Shown here: piece after piece, positions 11,407 through 23,227 of the stretch | Layout: each line of letters begins with the position of its first letter | Numbering within the stretch: the first letter of the stretch is position 1 | NCBI GenBank assembly: GCA_023052935.1 | Contig: CM041298.1 | Coordinates: forward strand, 16,599,371 to 16,663,370 | DNA length: 64,000 bases | Direction: 5' to 3' | Source: Piezodorus guildinii | Lineage: Eukaryota; Arthropoda; Insecta; Hemiptera; Pentatomidae | Made by a program: the position numbers and the translations under genes | Notes under the pieces: generated by a model | Told to the model about the DNA's origin: nothing | The model's input: the letters and a program-made list of their open reading frames with translations, nothing else | The model's database searches: none

Positions 11407-14400
11407 AGAGAGAGAGGTTTGGATAAGGATCACTTTTTTTTCATATTATGTTCTGTTCGAGTACAATCAGATGTCAACCGAACTCGAGGTCTTCCTAGCT
11501 GTGTTGGATGGCATTTCTACCAAAGCAGATTTCCTGATTGAGTATTTGATAAACGGACTGTTTTTTTCAGGACCATCATAAAAAAAAACAAAAAAAAAAC
11601 AAGAAATTCCGGATTCGTATCAATTTAACGAAGACGATTTGAACGATAAGTGGAAGGAAATAGAGATGAGTTTTTTCTAAATTTCTGTTATTTAAACCTT
11701 GATCATTGAGGACTTTGGCTGTTTTGATTTTAAAAGGAAAACTTTTGGGTGGTAATAATACAATTTAAAATACCACTAGGGATGGATTTTTATTTTTTGA
11801 ATGTTAAATGTTAAATTTTTGGGGGTGTTGAGATTTTTTTTACCGAAGATGTTTTTCTGTAGGAACAAACGTAAAAAACGGAGACTCCTTTTTCTGACTA
11901 CTATTTGGAAAATAAACTAAGGAAAAATCTATCATATTTTTTTTATAAATTACTTTATTATATAAACAAAGTTTATTAAAGCTTTTAGATATTTTGATTT
12001 TAAAATTATTTAAATTAATATTTAGAATAGAGATGGATTACTATTATTTTCAAAAGTTGCATTGAGTAGTCGGGATTTCAACATATTCGTCCAAGCATAT
12101 TTTCTGTAAGGATCTATGCGATAATCGGACTGTTTTTTCTGCACCATAATAAAAACCGAAAATACCGATAAACGTACATAGGTGTTTTGTTTACAGGATC
12201 ACTGGGTGTTTTGATAATGTTTTTTACAGAGAAAGGGGTAAGGGTTTGTATAAGGATCACAGTTTCTCCTATTTTGTTCTGTTCGAGTACAGTCAAGTGT
12301 CAACGATTGAGCACATGATAAACTGGGAAGGGAAGGTGATTTTGTAAAAATATATTACTCATATTTAAACCGAAATCATTGAAGATTTCGAATGTTACAT
12401 TAAAAAAGGAAAACTTTTGGGCTGAAATATTAAAATTTAAAATAACACTACAGATGGATTTTCTCAAATATTGAATCATTTTTGGAGGAGGGAAGAATCA
12501 ACATAACATAACGAAACAGATTTCCTGTTAAGGCGTACGAATTATTTTTTTTTCGGACCTTCGCACAGTGGAAAATATGACCGATTTAGGTAGACAAAAT
12601 TCTGAAACTTGTCCATATTTAAACTTTGGGGTCCCAATGTACAGAAAACAATATTTTTAAAAATGCGGGAAAAATAATATAATAAATCTAATTATCGGCT
12701 CGGAGTGACTTAAACTTGCTAATAAATGTATTTTAAATCATTTAGGAGACTCTTCAAATTTTGAAACTTTTGATTCGGAGTATTGTCTCTGAAACAATTA
12801 TGTATCACCCAAAACGCAAAAAATCACAAAAATTATTTGCAACTTTTAAAGACTAGAAGGATTGATGAAACAAATCTTTGGAGTAACTTGGGGGTTGTAT
12901 AGTTTTCCGTAATTGAATAGGGCATACATTTACAAATTGCTAAATTAACTATACAGGTGAGATTGCAATGTATATTCAATAACGAGTTTAGAAATATAAT
13001 GTCTCACCTGTCTCAGAAATGTCCATTGTTAAATAAAAGCAAAAAGACTGCGCTACACACATCTTGAACATAATAAATGGCCATCAAATAGAGACAATCC
13101 CACACTGTGGACAGGAATGATTCAAACATTAACTATTTATTTGTAAACACGGTATTGCGGGAAATATTAGTAGTAAGCGTCTTACCAACTAACAATAAAA
13201 AGTTTTTGCACTCAGAAATTACGAACTTTTGACTAAGTAAGCGATTTTGGCCTGTGCGCGTCGTCAAGATAACCGAAAATTTCCAAACAGCATATTTGTT
13301 TTTAACTACCAAGATTTGGATGATGAGAAGAGAAAAATCAAAAAGATTTTTTTATAAACACTGTGTTATCTAAACGATGTTTAATAAGGAATTAGTATTT
13401 TATTAAAAATGATATCTTTTTGGGGAAATATTACACGGTCATTTTGCAAATATTAAAGCTCGTTTGTGTATCTTCAAAAGCGCACCGGAGAAACTAAATA
13501 GTTAACAGAAATCAAGAGGTATATTATTTTTTTCTTGTTTTCAATGGGTCTGAATGTAAATGTGTTTTTCCAGGATTTTACAGTTTGCGGGAAATAGTAG
13601 AAAGTTTTTTTTTGGGGGAGGGAAGGGATATTTTAATTTAAAATAACGTTAAAGATAGTATTATATTTTTCCCAAACACTGAATAATTTTTGGAGTAGTA
13701 GAGATTGTAACAAAACATGCCAAAGGAGACTTTCTGTTAGAACATACACGATAAACGGACATGTTTTGTTTTATGGTTACCAGTATTTGGTGATTTGATA
13801 AAGTTTTTATGAAGGAAGAGTTAAGAGTTTGGAAAAGGAAATCAGTTTTTTTCACAACCTGTTCTTTTCGAGTACTGTAAGATGTCAACCTAACTCTGAC
13901 AGTTTTGGATTGGTGATTGGACGGACCGTTATTTCAGGACAGCCATCAAGAAAACAAAAAATTCCCGAATGGTACTTATCTGTTTAGCGAACACGATTTA
14001 AAATATAATAATATTGAAATATTTGATTTTAAAAAGAAAACTTTTGGTAGAGTGAAACATTACACTTTAAAAAACACTAGAGATGGATTCCTATAATTCT
14101 CAAATATTGAATCATTTTTGGAGGAGGGAAGATTTCAACATATCATACCGAAACAGATTTCCTAATAAGACATACGAATTATTTTTTTTTTTTCGGACCT
14201 TCGCAAAGTGGAAAATATGGCCGATTTAGGTGGAAACAATTCTGAAACTTATCCATATTTAACCTTTGGGATCCCAATGTACAGAAAACAATATTTTTAA
14301 AAAATACGGGAAAAATAATATAACAAGTCTAATTATCGGCTCGGAGTAGCTTAAACTTGCTAATAGATGTCTTTTAAATCATTTAGGAGACTCTTTTGAA

Positions 14401-14569
14401 AACTTTTGATAGAGAGAAACATTAAACTTTAATAAAACACTAGAGATGGATTCGTATATTTTTCAAATATTGAATCATATTTGAAAAAAGGGAAATTTCA
14501 ACATAACATACCGAAGAAGACTTCCTTTTAGAACATACGCGATAAACGGACATAGATGTTTCGTTAAAT

Positions 14570-14570
<1 letters not shown>

Positions 14571-14602
<32 letters not shown>
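14571..14602. repeat. 32-bp T run in the satellite array
   Basis: Uninterrupted T tract in the position that corresponds to the T run at 11369. Confidence 0.9.
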
Positions 14603-14604
<2 letters not shown>

Positions 14605-17600
14605 GAAGAGTTAAGAGTTGGGAACCTTACATTGCATGGCATTTCTATTTGTTGAGCACATGATAAACGGACTGCTTTTTCTGTAACGTCCTCAAGAAAA
14701 CAAGGATTTTCGGAATTGTTCTGATGTGTTTATTGATGAAAATGATTTTTTAAAATAAATGATCATTGAGGATTTTGGGTGTTTTGATTATAAAAGGAAA
14801 ACTTTTGGGGGAAATATTACAATTTAAAATAAAACTAGAGATGGATTCCTATTTTTTCTCAAATATTGAATCATATTTGGAGGGGGAGATTTCAACATTA
14901 GATACCGAAAGAGACTACTAGTTTAACACATGATAAGCGGATCCTAAAACCGATTTTTGAAAAAAAAAAACAAAAAACAAACAAACTATATACAAGATTT
15001 TTAAGCAAAACAAGAGTAATCGGGGAGAAAACAGACAAAACACTGTTGTTGGTTCCTCAATGGATCAAAAGTATATTTTTGTCTCTTTCGGGGCTTTAGA
15101 ATCTAGAGGAAAAAAACCTATATACAAATCATTTTTGAGAAACTTTGCAATTCAGAACATCTCTAATGTTTTATTTTGGAAATATTTAAGCTTGTATGAG
15201 TATTTTCAGGGTTCCACGGAAGACAAAGAAGGGCTAGCGAAAACATGTAAATCACTCTTAGTTTTTAATATATTGAAGTCGATTTAATGTTAGAACATAC
15301 GCGATAAAAGGATATAGGTGTTTTGTTTAATGGTCATTCGTGTCGGGTGTTTTGAAATATTTTTATGGAGAAGTGGTTAACTGTTTGGATAAGGATATCA
15401 GTTTTTCACATTCTGTTCTTTTCGAGTACCGTAAGGTGTCAACCAAACTCTAGGTCTTTCTTGTGGTTTTGCATGATATTTCAATCTGATCGAGCAAATG
15501 ACAAAAGGATTGTTTTTTTCAGGAACCTATTTAGTAAACACTGAAACTCTTTAGGAATTCAGTAAACGTGTTTTTAACAATAAGGAAAATGAAGATGATT
15601 TTTAATAAATGAATTCCTGTTATTTAAACTAGAGTCATAGAGTATTTTGGCTGTTTTGGTTTTAACGGGATACCTTTTGGGGGAAAATTACAATTTTTAA
15701 ATAACAATATAGGTGGATTCCTATTTTTTCTCAAATATTTAATCATATTTGGAGGAATGGAGATTTCAACATTAGATACCGAAAGAGACTTCTTGTTTGA
15801 CACATGCGGACTGCTTTTTCTGATCCCTCATTAAATAAATAAAAAAATCCGAAAATCTTTTTTTTTAGTGTCTACGATTCGGATAATATCAGTAGTGAAA
15901 TCATGACGATTTTTTTACAAACTACAAGGCTATTAAAATGTCCATTTTGGAGGATTTTGGATGGTTTGATTTGAATTTTATAACGTTCTCGGGAAATATT
16001 ACAATGCAATTCCAAAGCCACGCTACCGGAAACGCTTTCTTGTTTGTTTTACAGAATGAAAAAGTGCTTTTCTTCATGGTTTTAGATTTTTGGGAAAAAA
16101 AAAACAAACTATATACCAGATTTTTAGGGTAAATCAAGGGTATGTGGAAAAAACAGATAAATCACGGTTTTTGTTTTTCAATAAAAGGATCAGAAGGATA
16201 ATTGCCTTTTCGAAATTTGTACAGTGACCAAGATTTGGACAATATCGGAAGTGAAATCATGACGATTTTTTTTTACAAATTACTAGGCTATTACAATGTC
16301 CATTTTGGAGGATTTTGGATGGTTTAATTTGAATGGTTGAACGTTTTCGGGAAATATTAAAACGCAATTCCGAAGCCACGCTACCTAACTAACTCTTAAC
16401 TCTTTCTTGTTCGTTTTACAGAATGAAAAGGTGCTTTTCTTCATTGTTTTAGATTTAGGATAACGGCAACAACTTATGATAGATGTCTGGGTAAATCAAG
16501 GGTATGCGGAAAAATACAGATAAATCAAGGTTTTTTGTTTTTTTTTAAAAAGACCAGTTCGTTTCTTCCCGGGTTTAAAATGTGGAGGGAAAAAAAATGT
16601 GTGTCTAAGATTTTTTTTGGGAAACACACCGATGTTTTCCTGTTATAGCATAATGGATAAACTGACATAGGTGTTTTGTTTAATGGTAACCTTTGTTTGG
16701 AGTTTGGATCTTTTTTGAGGGGAAGAGAAAGAAGGGTTAAAGGTTTGTGTTAGGATCACTGTTTCCTATTTTGTTCAGTTCGAGTTCGAGTTCAGGTGTC
16801 ACCCGAACTCTATTTCTAGATATGGATTACGATTTTTAGAATACGAGTGATTTTAACATAAATCCAAGCAGAATTTCTGTAAGGAACTAATCGACAATCG
16901 TACTGTTTTTTTCTGCAAATTTATGAATAAAAACCGAAAAATATTGGTCGTAGCAAAGATATCGTCTTCCAAATATTAAAGCTTGATTGCGTATCTTCAT
17001 AAGTGCACCGAAGATAAACGGAGGTACATAACTGAACGGAAAACGGAGGTACATATGTGATATTTGCTTGTTTTCAATAGATGAGAAGGAAAATGTGTTT
17101 TCTTACAGAATTTTAGAAATCGAAAAACTACATAAAAGATCTGATGGGAAAGAAAAGAAAGAACACTAGAAGGAAAGATAAATCAAGACTGTTTTTTCTG
17201 CAACATAATAAAAACCGAAAATACCGACAAATGGACATAGGTGTTTTGTTTATTGGTTACTAATGTTTTGTGTATTGACAACTTTTTTTTTTTTGTAGGA
17301 ACGGTTAAGTGTTAGGATAACGATCATCAAGTGTTTCCTATTATGTTCTGTTGAAGTACATTCAGGAGTCAACCGAACTCTAGATCTTCTTAGATGGATT
17401 GCATATCATTTCCACCTGATTGAGCAAATGATAAACGGACTGTTTTTTCAGGTCTGTCATCAAGAAAAGCAGAAAATCCGAAATCGTACTCATGTATTTA
17501 GTGAAAACGATTCGGACAATAACAGGAGATAAATCTTGACTATTTTTTTTACATATTACTATGCTCTTACAATGATGTTCATTGAGATTTTGGGTGGTTT

Positions 17601-18129
17601 GATATGAAAATGAAAACTTATTGTGGGAAATATTACAATGCAATTGTGAAAATACATTTATGTTTTTAGTGACCACGCTACCGGTAACTGTTTCTTGTTC
17701 GTTTTACATGCTGAAAAGGTGCTTTTCTTCATGGTTTTAGATTTTGGGGTAAATCAAGATATCCGGAGAAAAAAGAAGATAAATCAAGGTTTTTGTTTTT
17801 TAAAAATGGATCAGAAGGATGTGTACGTTTCTTCCAGGGTTTAAAATCAGGAGGAAAAACAAAAATGTGTAAATGATTTTATGGGAAACCGAAGTTTTCC
17901 TGTTATAGAATAAGGGATAAACGAACATAGATGTTTTGTTTGGTTACTAATGTTTTGGGTTTGATAATTTTTTTTTGGTGGGGACAGGAAGGAGGAAGGT
18001 TAAAGGTTTGGTTAAGGATCACTGTTTCTCCTATTCTGTTCTGTTCGAGTTCAGTCAGGTGTCACCCGAACTCTAGGTCTTCCTTGTCGAGTCGCACGAG
18101 CTCTTTGATTAGCCTCACCTACAAGATCA

Positions 18130-18745
<616 letters not shown>

Positions 18746-18764
18746 ACAAACAACTCTTCAATGG

Positions 18765-18778
18765 AGCGCTTTATAGTC
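18765..18778 (-). promoter_or_regulatory. Candidate TATA box of runt
   Basis: The minus strand reads GACTATAAAGCGC here. If functional, transcription would start about 30 nt downstream, near 18740, giving a 5'UTR of about 200 nt. It sits at the edge between the GC-rich exon island and AT-rich repeats. A short AT motif can arise by chance in such DNA, so this is only a candidate. Confidence 0.35.
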
Positions 18779-18926
18779 TCTTTTTTTTTTCTTTTTTTAA
18801 ACTCCTGTTGAATGACAACTTCCCATCATCGTTTAATGGAAGGAAAAAAAAAAAAAAAAAAGCTGTTGATTAACCACAATTCTCTTATCACCGTTTATAA
18901 ATTACTACTTGCAACGCGCATGTTTG

Positions 18927-19565
18927 CTCGTAAATATACGATTTTCACTTACCTCCGTTGTTAAAATCAATTTAAGAATTTTTTTTGGAAGGAATTAGTC
19001 CGGGTGGCGGTCATTAAATGAAACAACTGAATAGTTTCAACTATTTTATTATTTTTATTCTGTTTTATTTAGTTGAAACTATTTAGTTGTTTCATTTAAT
19101 GACCGCCACCCGGACTAATTCCTTCCAGTAATTCTCAACGGTCAACTAATTACATCCACAATAAGAATTTTTATATATAGTTACAAATGAGATTAAATTG
19201 TTAAAGAATTGATTATATGTTAAATAATCTTTTATATTTTTATCTACTACAATCAGTTAGGTTTATCGTCTTTTCATCACCCCCTATTAACTTTTTCAGT
19301 TTTGTGCATAAGATAATATTTTTTTCTAAAATCTTTAGATGTCCAACGGTATATTATACATTATATATTATTATATTACTGTTTTTATGTTCAAAAGCAC
19401 AAAAATTGCATAAAAATATTTTTGATCTTTTCTGCTCTATTTGGGTATCGAATTAGTTCAACGTGCAGATTTAGCCGTTATTAATCTTATGGTTAATGTT
19501 TTGAAATCGACAAAATTAAAGGTACTTTGGAGAATGAAAATATCAGCATTTAAGACAGGGATCAT
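18927..19565 (+). repeat. DR1 copy, divergent subfamily, split by a foldback insert
   Basis: Left part 18927-18983 (ACGATTTTCACTTACCTCCG, TTGTTAAAATCAATTTAAG) resumes at 19162 and continues to AGCATTTAAG near 19555. The 3' half is missing. The insert 18984-19161 separates the parts, with an 11-bp target duplication. Confidence 0.65.
18984..19161. mobile_element. Snap-back (foldback) Penelope-like insert without hammerhead
   Basis: Two 57-nt arms (18986-19042 and 19071-19127) are complementary with one mismatch around a 28-nt loop. The insert is bounded by TAAGAATTTTT at 18973-18983 and 19162-19172. Between the right arm and the right TSD lies a one-sided 34-nt tail (19128-19161). Its complement contains TTGTGGATGTAATTAGTTGA then CCGTTGAGAATTAC, matching the tails of the three hammerhead-bearing elements. 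The arm string GGTGGCGGTCATTAAATG also resembles GGTGCGGTCATAAATTAAAA at 44525. There is no coding capacity. Confidence 0.75.
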
Positions 19566-19596
19566 TTCCACAACGCGCAGGTTTACTCGTAAATAT

Positions 19597-20222
19597 TTTT
19601 TTTAATTTTTTTTTAAAATATATTTATTGGTATTTACAACTGTATAATAAAATACATTTAGTAAATGTGATACAAGATAAGTTGACATGATTCATATGTA
19701 GGGATACTACCCATTGGCAGCTCCCCAAAGACTATGTTAAACAAGAAGGTCTCTTCTTTTCAGACGTCTCGGAGGATTATCAGGGATTGTAGAGGAAGCA
19801 AGGATTGAAACTAGTGGGTAAGAGTGGGAATGGAGTTTGTCATGAAAGGAGTGGTACCTGGTTCGGGTCAAGTCAGCAACAACGGAAATATTAAGGTCTT
19901 TATGGATGAGTTTATTTGTGACAAAATAAGGAGCATTGAGGATTTTGGATTGTAAGGATTGGAGACGAGATGAATTTGATGGTTTAGTAGAGCCCCAAAT
20001 CTCTACTCCGTAAGTCCATATTGATCTTATGATAGTCATGTAGATGAGTCTTTTGTATTCAAGTGGAAGGTTTGAGCGTTTGTCCAGTAAGTGTTGAAGT
20101 AGTCGAAAACGTCTAGCAGTTTCTTGTCTTTTCAGTCTTGTATGAGGGTTCCAGGTGAGACGTTTGTCCAGGTGCAGTCCTAGGTATCGGAACAACCGGG
20201 ACAAGAGGAGTGTTATTGAAGG
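19597..20222 (-). pseudogene. Jockey-type LINE (family JB), 5'-truncated copy
   Basis: Minus-strand ORF 20204-19737 encodes the thumb and C-terminal end of a Jockey-clade pol: RYLGLHLDKRLTWNPHTRLK, RLIYMTIIRSIWTYGVEIWG, LNAPYFVTNKLIHKDLN, then PPRRLKRRDLL. It lacks the YADD region and everything upstream. A 3'UTR and A-rich tail follow towards 19597. It is flanked by ACTCGTAAATAT at 19585-19596 and 20223-20234, a 12-bp TSD, so both insertion ends are exact. Confidence 0.85.
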
Positions 20223-20264
20223 ACTCGTAAATATATAATTTGTTTTGATTTATAATTATAATAA

Positions 20265-20700
20265 TAAAAATCTGTTGCGCGCAGCATACGACTTTCACTT
20301 ACCTCCGTTGTTAAAATCAATTTAAGAAGTTTTTAATATAGTTTTAGATAATAGTAAATTGTCAAAGAATTAATTACATGTTTTATTAAATAATCTCGTA
20401 TATTCTTATCGCTTTTTCATCACTTACCATTAACTTTCACAATTTTTCTTATAAGATGATATTTTTTCTAAAAAAGTCTAACGGTATATTATACATTTTA
20501 TGTACAAAAACACAAAAATTGCATCAAAATTGTTTTTTCTCTTTTCTCCTTTATTTCGATATCAAATTCGTCCAACTTGCTTATTTTGCCGTTATTAATC
20601 AATGCTAATAAGATCATATGGCTAATAGTTTGAAATATACAAAATTAAAGGTGCTTTGGAGGTAGAAAATACTGAAATTTAAAACCGGGCTCATTTCAAC
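20265..20700 (+). repeat. DR1 copy, divergent subfamily, 3'-truncated
   Basis: Begins AATCTGTTGCGCGCAGCATA then CGACTTTCACTTACCTCCG. It shares TTGTTAAAATCAATTTAAG with 18955 and stops near AAAACCGGGCTCATTTC, as the 18927 copy does, so both derive from a shorter subfamily. Confidence 0.65.
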
Positions 20701-21070
20701 CACTGCACAGTGCGGTATTTTGGTCGAAAACCTGAGCAAAATATCCAATAGTTTCCTTTCTAAATGTTTTTTTATTCAATAATCGTTTTGGGCTTCCTCT
20801 AACCAACCGATGAAGCTGATTTCTGGTCACACAAATGACAGATTAGGCGATATCAATGTAAATCACAATGTAAGCACTAGTTAGTTAACACCGCAAAAAA
20901 AAAGGTGTGTTTTCAAAGATTTTATTTTTCCGTATGTGAAAACTTATGAATGCTTTTGATAGCTATAGTTATTCTAGACATCCTGTAGTTTACTGAAAAA
21001 TTGGTTATATTAATGAGTTATTTATTTAATATTTTCCTCTTCTGTCGCCAATGGTAGTAATCATTATTTC
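20701..21070. other. Unassigned AT-rich spacer
   Basis: No gene or recognisable repeat. Confidence 0.4.
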
Positions 21071-21072
21071 TA

Positions 21073-21996
21073 TTGGGTTGTGTCACATGAAATGTCCGTT
21101 TTCAAGGTAAAGGATTTTTACTGAAAATACGATATGAAAACAAGATAATTATATTCGAAGCATTTACCTTCTTTTTCTACACATTTTTCCCAACGTGACA
21201 CCAACTTTTTTATCTCCGAACTGAAAAACTCTGAGATTTGAAGTGAAACAAAATCTGAAAACGCATTTTTCACTCGATCATCATTTTCAAAAAGTTTTCC
21301 TTTGACGAAGTTGTCTAAATTCCTAAACAGGTTGTAATCTGTTGGAGACAAGTCGGGAGAATATTGTGGGTGAGGAAGAACTTCGTAGCCCAGTTCTTTC
21401 AATTTTTGCACGGTATGTTTTGAAACATGGGGTCTTGCTGCCGCTCAGTGAGATCAATAGGTACCCATGTATCGAGCTTTTTTACTTTCCCAATACACTT
21501 TAAATGTCTGGAAACGGTAGATGCACTTGCATTTAGTTGTGCTGAGAATCCTTTAACTGTTTGGTAGGAGTTTCCTTCTACTGTATGTTTGAGGACATCG
21601 TTGTCTATTACGGACGGAGGTCTTCCTCGGGGTAAGTTTTCCAAGTCGGTATCCCCAGCTGAAAACTTAACAAACCAACGGCGAATGGTCCGTTCATTAA
21701 CACTCCCTTACCCAAACGCCTTGCAAATATTTCTAGCGGCCTCAGCTGCTGAATGGCCGAGTTTAAACTCGTACAAAAATATTACACGAAAATCGCGTGT
21801 TTCCATGTTCATATTTGGAGGTATACTAAAAAGTGGATAATTTATTGAGAAACTAATGCTTATAATACAAAGGTAGAGGATTAGTAACTGTCTACTTTAA
21901 ATATGTAAACATTCGGAAGAAAACAACAGAGACCTGCAAAATTCTTTATGTATTTCAGAAATTATAAAAACGGACATTTCATGTGAAACAACCCAA
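21073..21996 (-). mobile_element. Internally deleted mariner transposon
   Basis: A 924-bp element flanked by TA on both sides (21071-21072 and 21997-21998). Its terminal inverted repeats are about 30 bp, starting TTGGGTTGTGTCACATGAAA at the left and the TTGGGTTGTTTCACATGAAA variant at the right. Mariner elements insert at TA by a DDE/D transposase, and a full element is about 1.3 kb. Here the central catalytic segment is missing. A second derivative with the same deletion point lies at 40951-41655. Confidence 0.88.
21118..21812 (-). pseudogene. mariner transposase remnant with internal deletion
   Basis: Starts MNMETRDFRVIFLYEFKLG and has the paired helix-turn-helix region (GSVNERTIRRWF, then SASTVSRHLKCIGKVKKLD). 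An in-frame TAA replaces a residue in KAFG*GSVNER, near 21711. After DLTERQQDPMFQ the frame jumps directly to KLKELGYEVLPHP and SPDLSPTDYNLF, which carries the third catalytic Asp of the D34D triad. The first two Asp residues and about 150 residues between are deleted. Not functional; the ends could still be mobilised in trans. Confidence 0.88.
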
Positions 21997-23214
21997 TATA
22001 AATCGCGCATTCCCATGTCTTCATCTCGGTCTCAGACCTTCATACACGGCATTCGCCATTCGGTTTCTTGCCATTCTGGAAAAATGGCGTCTTGAAGAAT
22101 GTCTTTCTTGATTTTCTTCAATATTATCTAAAGCTGGCCCAATTCCCTCTCCATTCTTCTCAGATACTGCATCTCCATGCCTTGAAGTTGGCTCTTGTGC
22201 TTCTGGGAATAGCGTCCAAGATTTACTTAAATAGGTAAGAAAATGTAATTATAAACTACTTTTTTTTATCCATCTTTTTTACGATGAATCCTTTTTTTTA
22301 GATAATTAAAGCATCTTGGTTCGTTTATTTATTTCGCCATGTATTCAGCCTTGTTCGTTAAGATGAACAAAAACATATTTAAATGTTATCTATTGAGAAT
22401 TATGGGAGTAAGTTAATAATTAAATAATTGTAATATTAATAAAATAAATATTGATAAGCCTATGTCGACCAAAGTACAAAGAGCGTGTTCCTGCCCCCCT
22501 TGGATTCTTCAATAGCCCCCCGCCGTCCATACTTTGGGAAACTTCCTATTAGTAAAAGATTCGAACTTGAAACGATCTGCACCGAGCTGATAATAGAATG
22601 AAACGTATTTTATAAACAATTTAGTATATTAGAAAATATGTTAAGAATGGATTGCCTAAAAAAATCCTGGACAGACTATTTTCAATTATTTAAAAAAAAA
22701 AAAAAATTAATTAAATGTTGCAACATTTGGTATTTGTGTAAAAAATGGTCCTTTAATTTTATATGGGATATCAAACAGAAGAAGAATAATCACTTCTCTA
22801 CTAGCGGATACCTCGAACTCCTCAAATGCGCCCAGTAAGGCACTTACTGTTCTTTCGCTCACAATATTATCTGTGAACCCCAAATTTGTCAGTCTGTGTT
22901 AGATACATCCTCCATGCCTTATCCTAATCGACCTTATGACCACTTACAAAACCATATTGAATAAAACTGGAGAAAAATGATCTGCTTGTTTTACATCTTT
23001 TTTAAAAATCATATTCTTTTGACAGTTCTCCTTGAATTCGCACGACTCCTTTTCTGTACTGCAGGGTCATCTTGATAACTCTGATAAGTTTCAAAGGGCA
23101 TCTTGGATATCTTAACTTTTCATACAGACTACTTCTTTTTATTGCTTACATTCGTATGTAATCTATAATTTTTATTTATGTTGTTAATTATTTTATCTAT
23201 AGTTTAAATAACAC
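21997..23214. other. Spacer with a possible short LINE fragment
   Basis: On the minus strand 22130-22240 reads KHKSQLQGMEMQYLRRMERE, reminiscent of the MKYLRR segment of RTE-like LINE C-termini, but too short to assign. The rest is AT-rich without features; 22455-22530 is slightly GC-richer. Confidence 0.3.
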
Positions 23215-23227
23215 ATGTTTTCAAAGA

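Larger units (their letters stand above)
10850..18095. repeat. Degenerate satellite-like array inside the runt intron
   Basis: About 7 kb made of diverged units of irregular length (roughly 350-900 bp) that share ordered landmarks: AAAACTTTTGGGGGAAATATTACAATTT; ACTAGAGATGGATTCC; GAGATTTCAACATA; ACAGATTTCCTGTT; GATAAACGGACTG; TTTTTCTG; and GATTTTGGGTGTTTTGATTT. The first landmark recurs near 10853, 11742, 12410, 14038, 14397, 14798 and 15672. A variant with AAGCCACGCTACCGG recurs near 15972, 16345 and 17612. A block of about 330 bp at 12440-12770 is repeated nearly unchanged at 14075-14405. No ORF is shared between units, so coding function is unlikely. The array ends about 70 bp from the runt splice donor. 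Confidence 0.8.

Noticed and set aside
15938..16137. Overlapping ORFs on both strands in the satellite array
   Set aside because: Equivalent units at 16290 and 17560 do not keep the frames.
10850..18095. CRISPR-like or gene-cluster interpretation of the intronic repeats
   Set aside because: Units are hundreds of bases long, degenerate and irregular, and the organism is eukaryotic.
21589..21840. Plus-strand ORF over the mariner copy
   Set aside because: It is the antisense frame of the deleted transposase; likewise the minus ORFs at 41118-41451.
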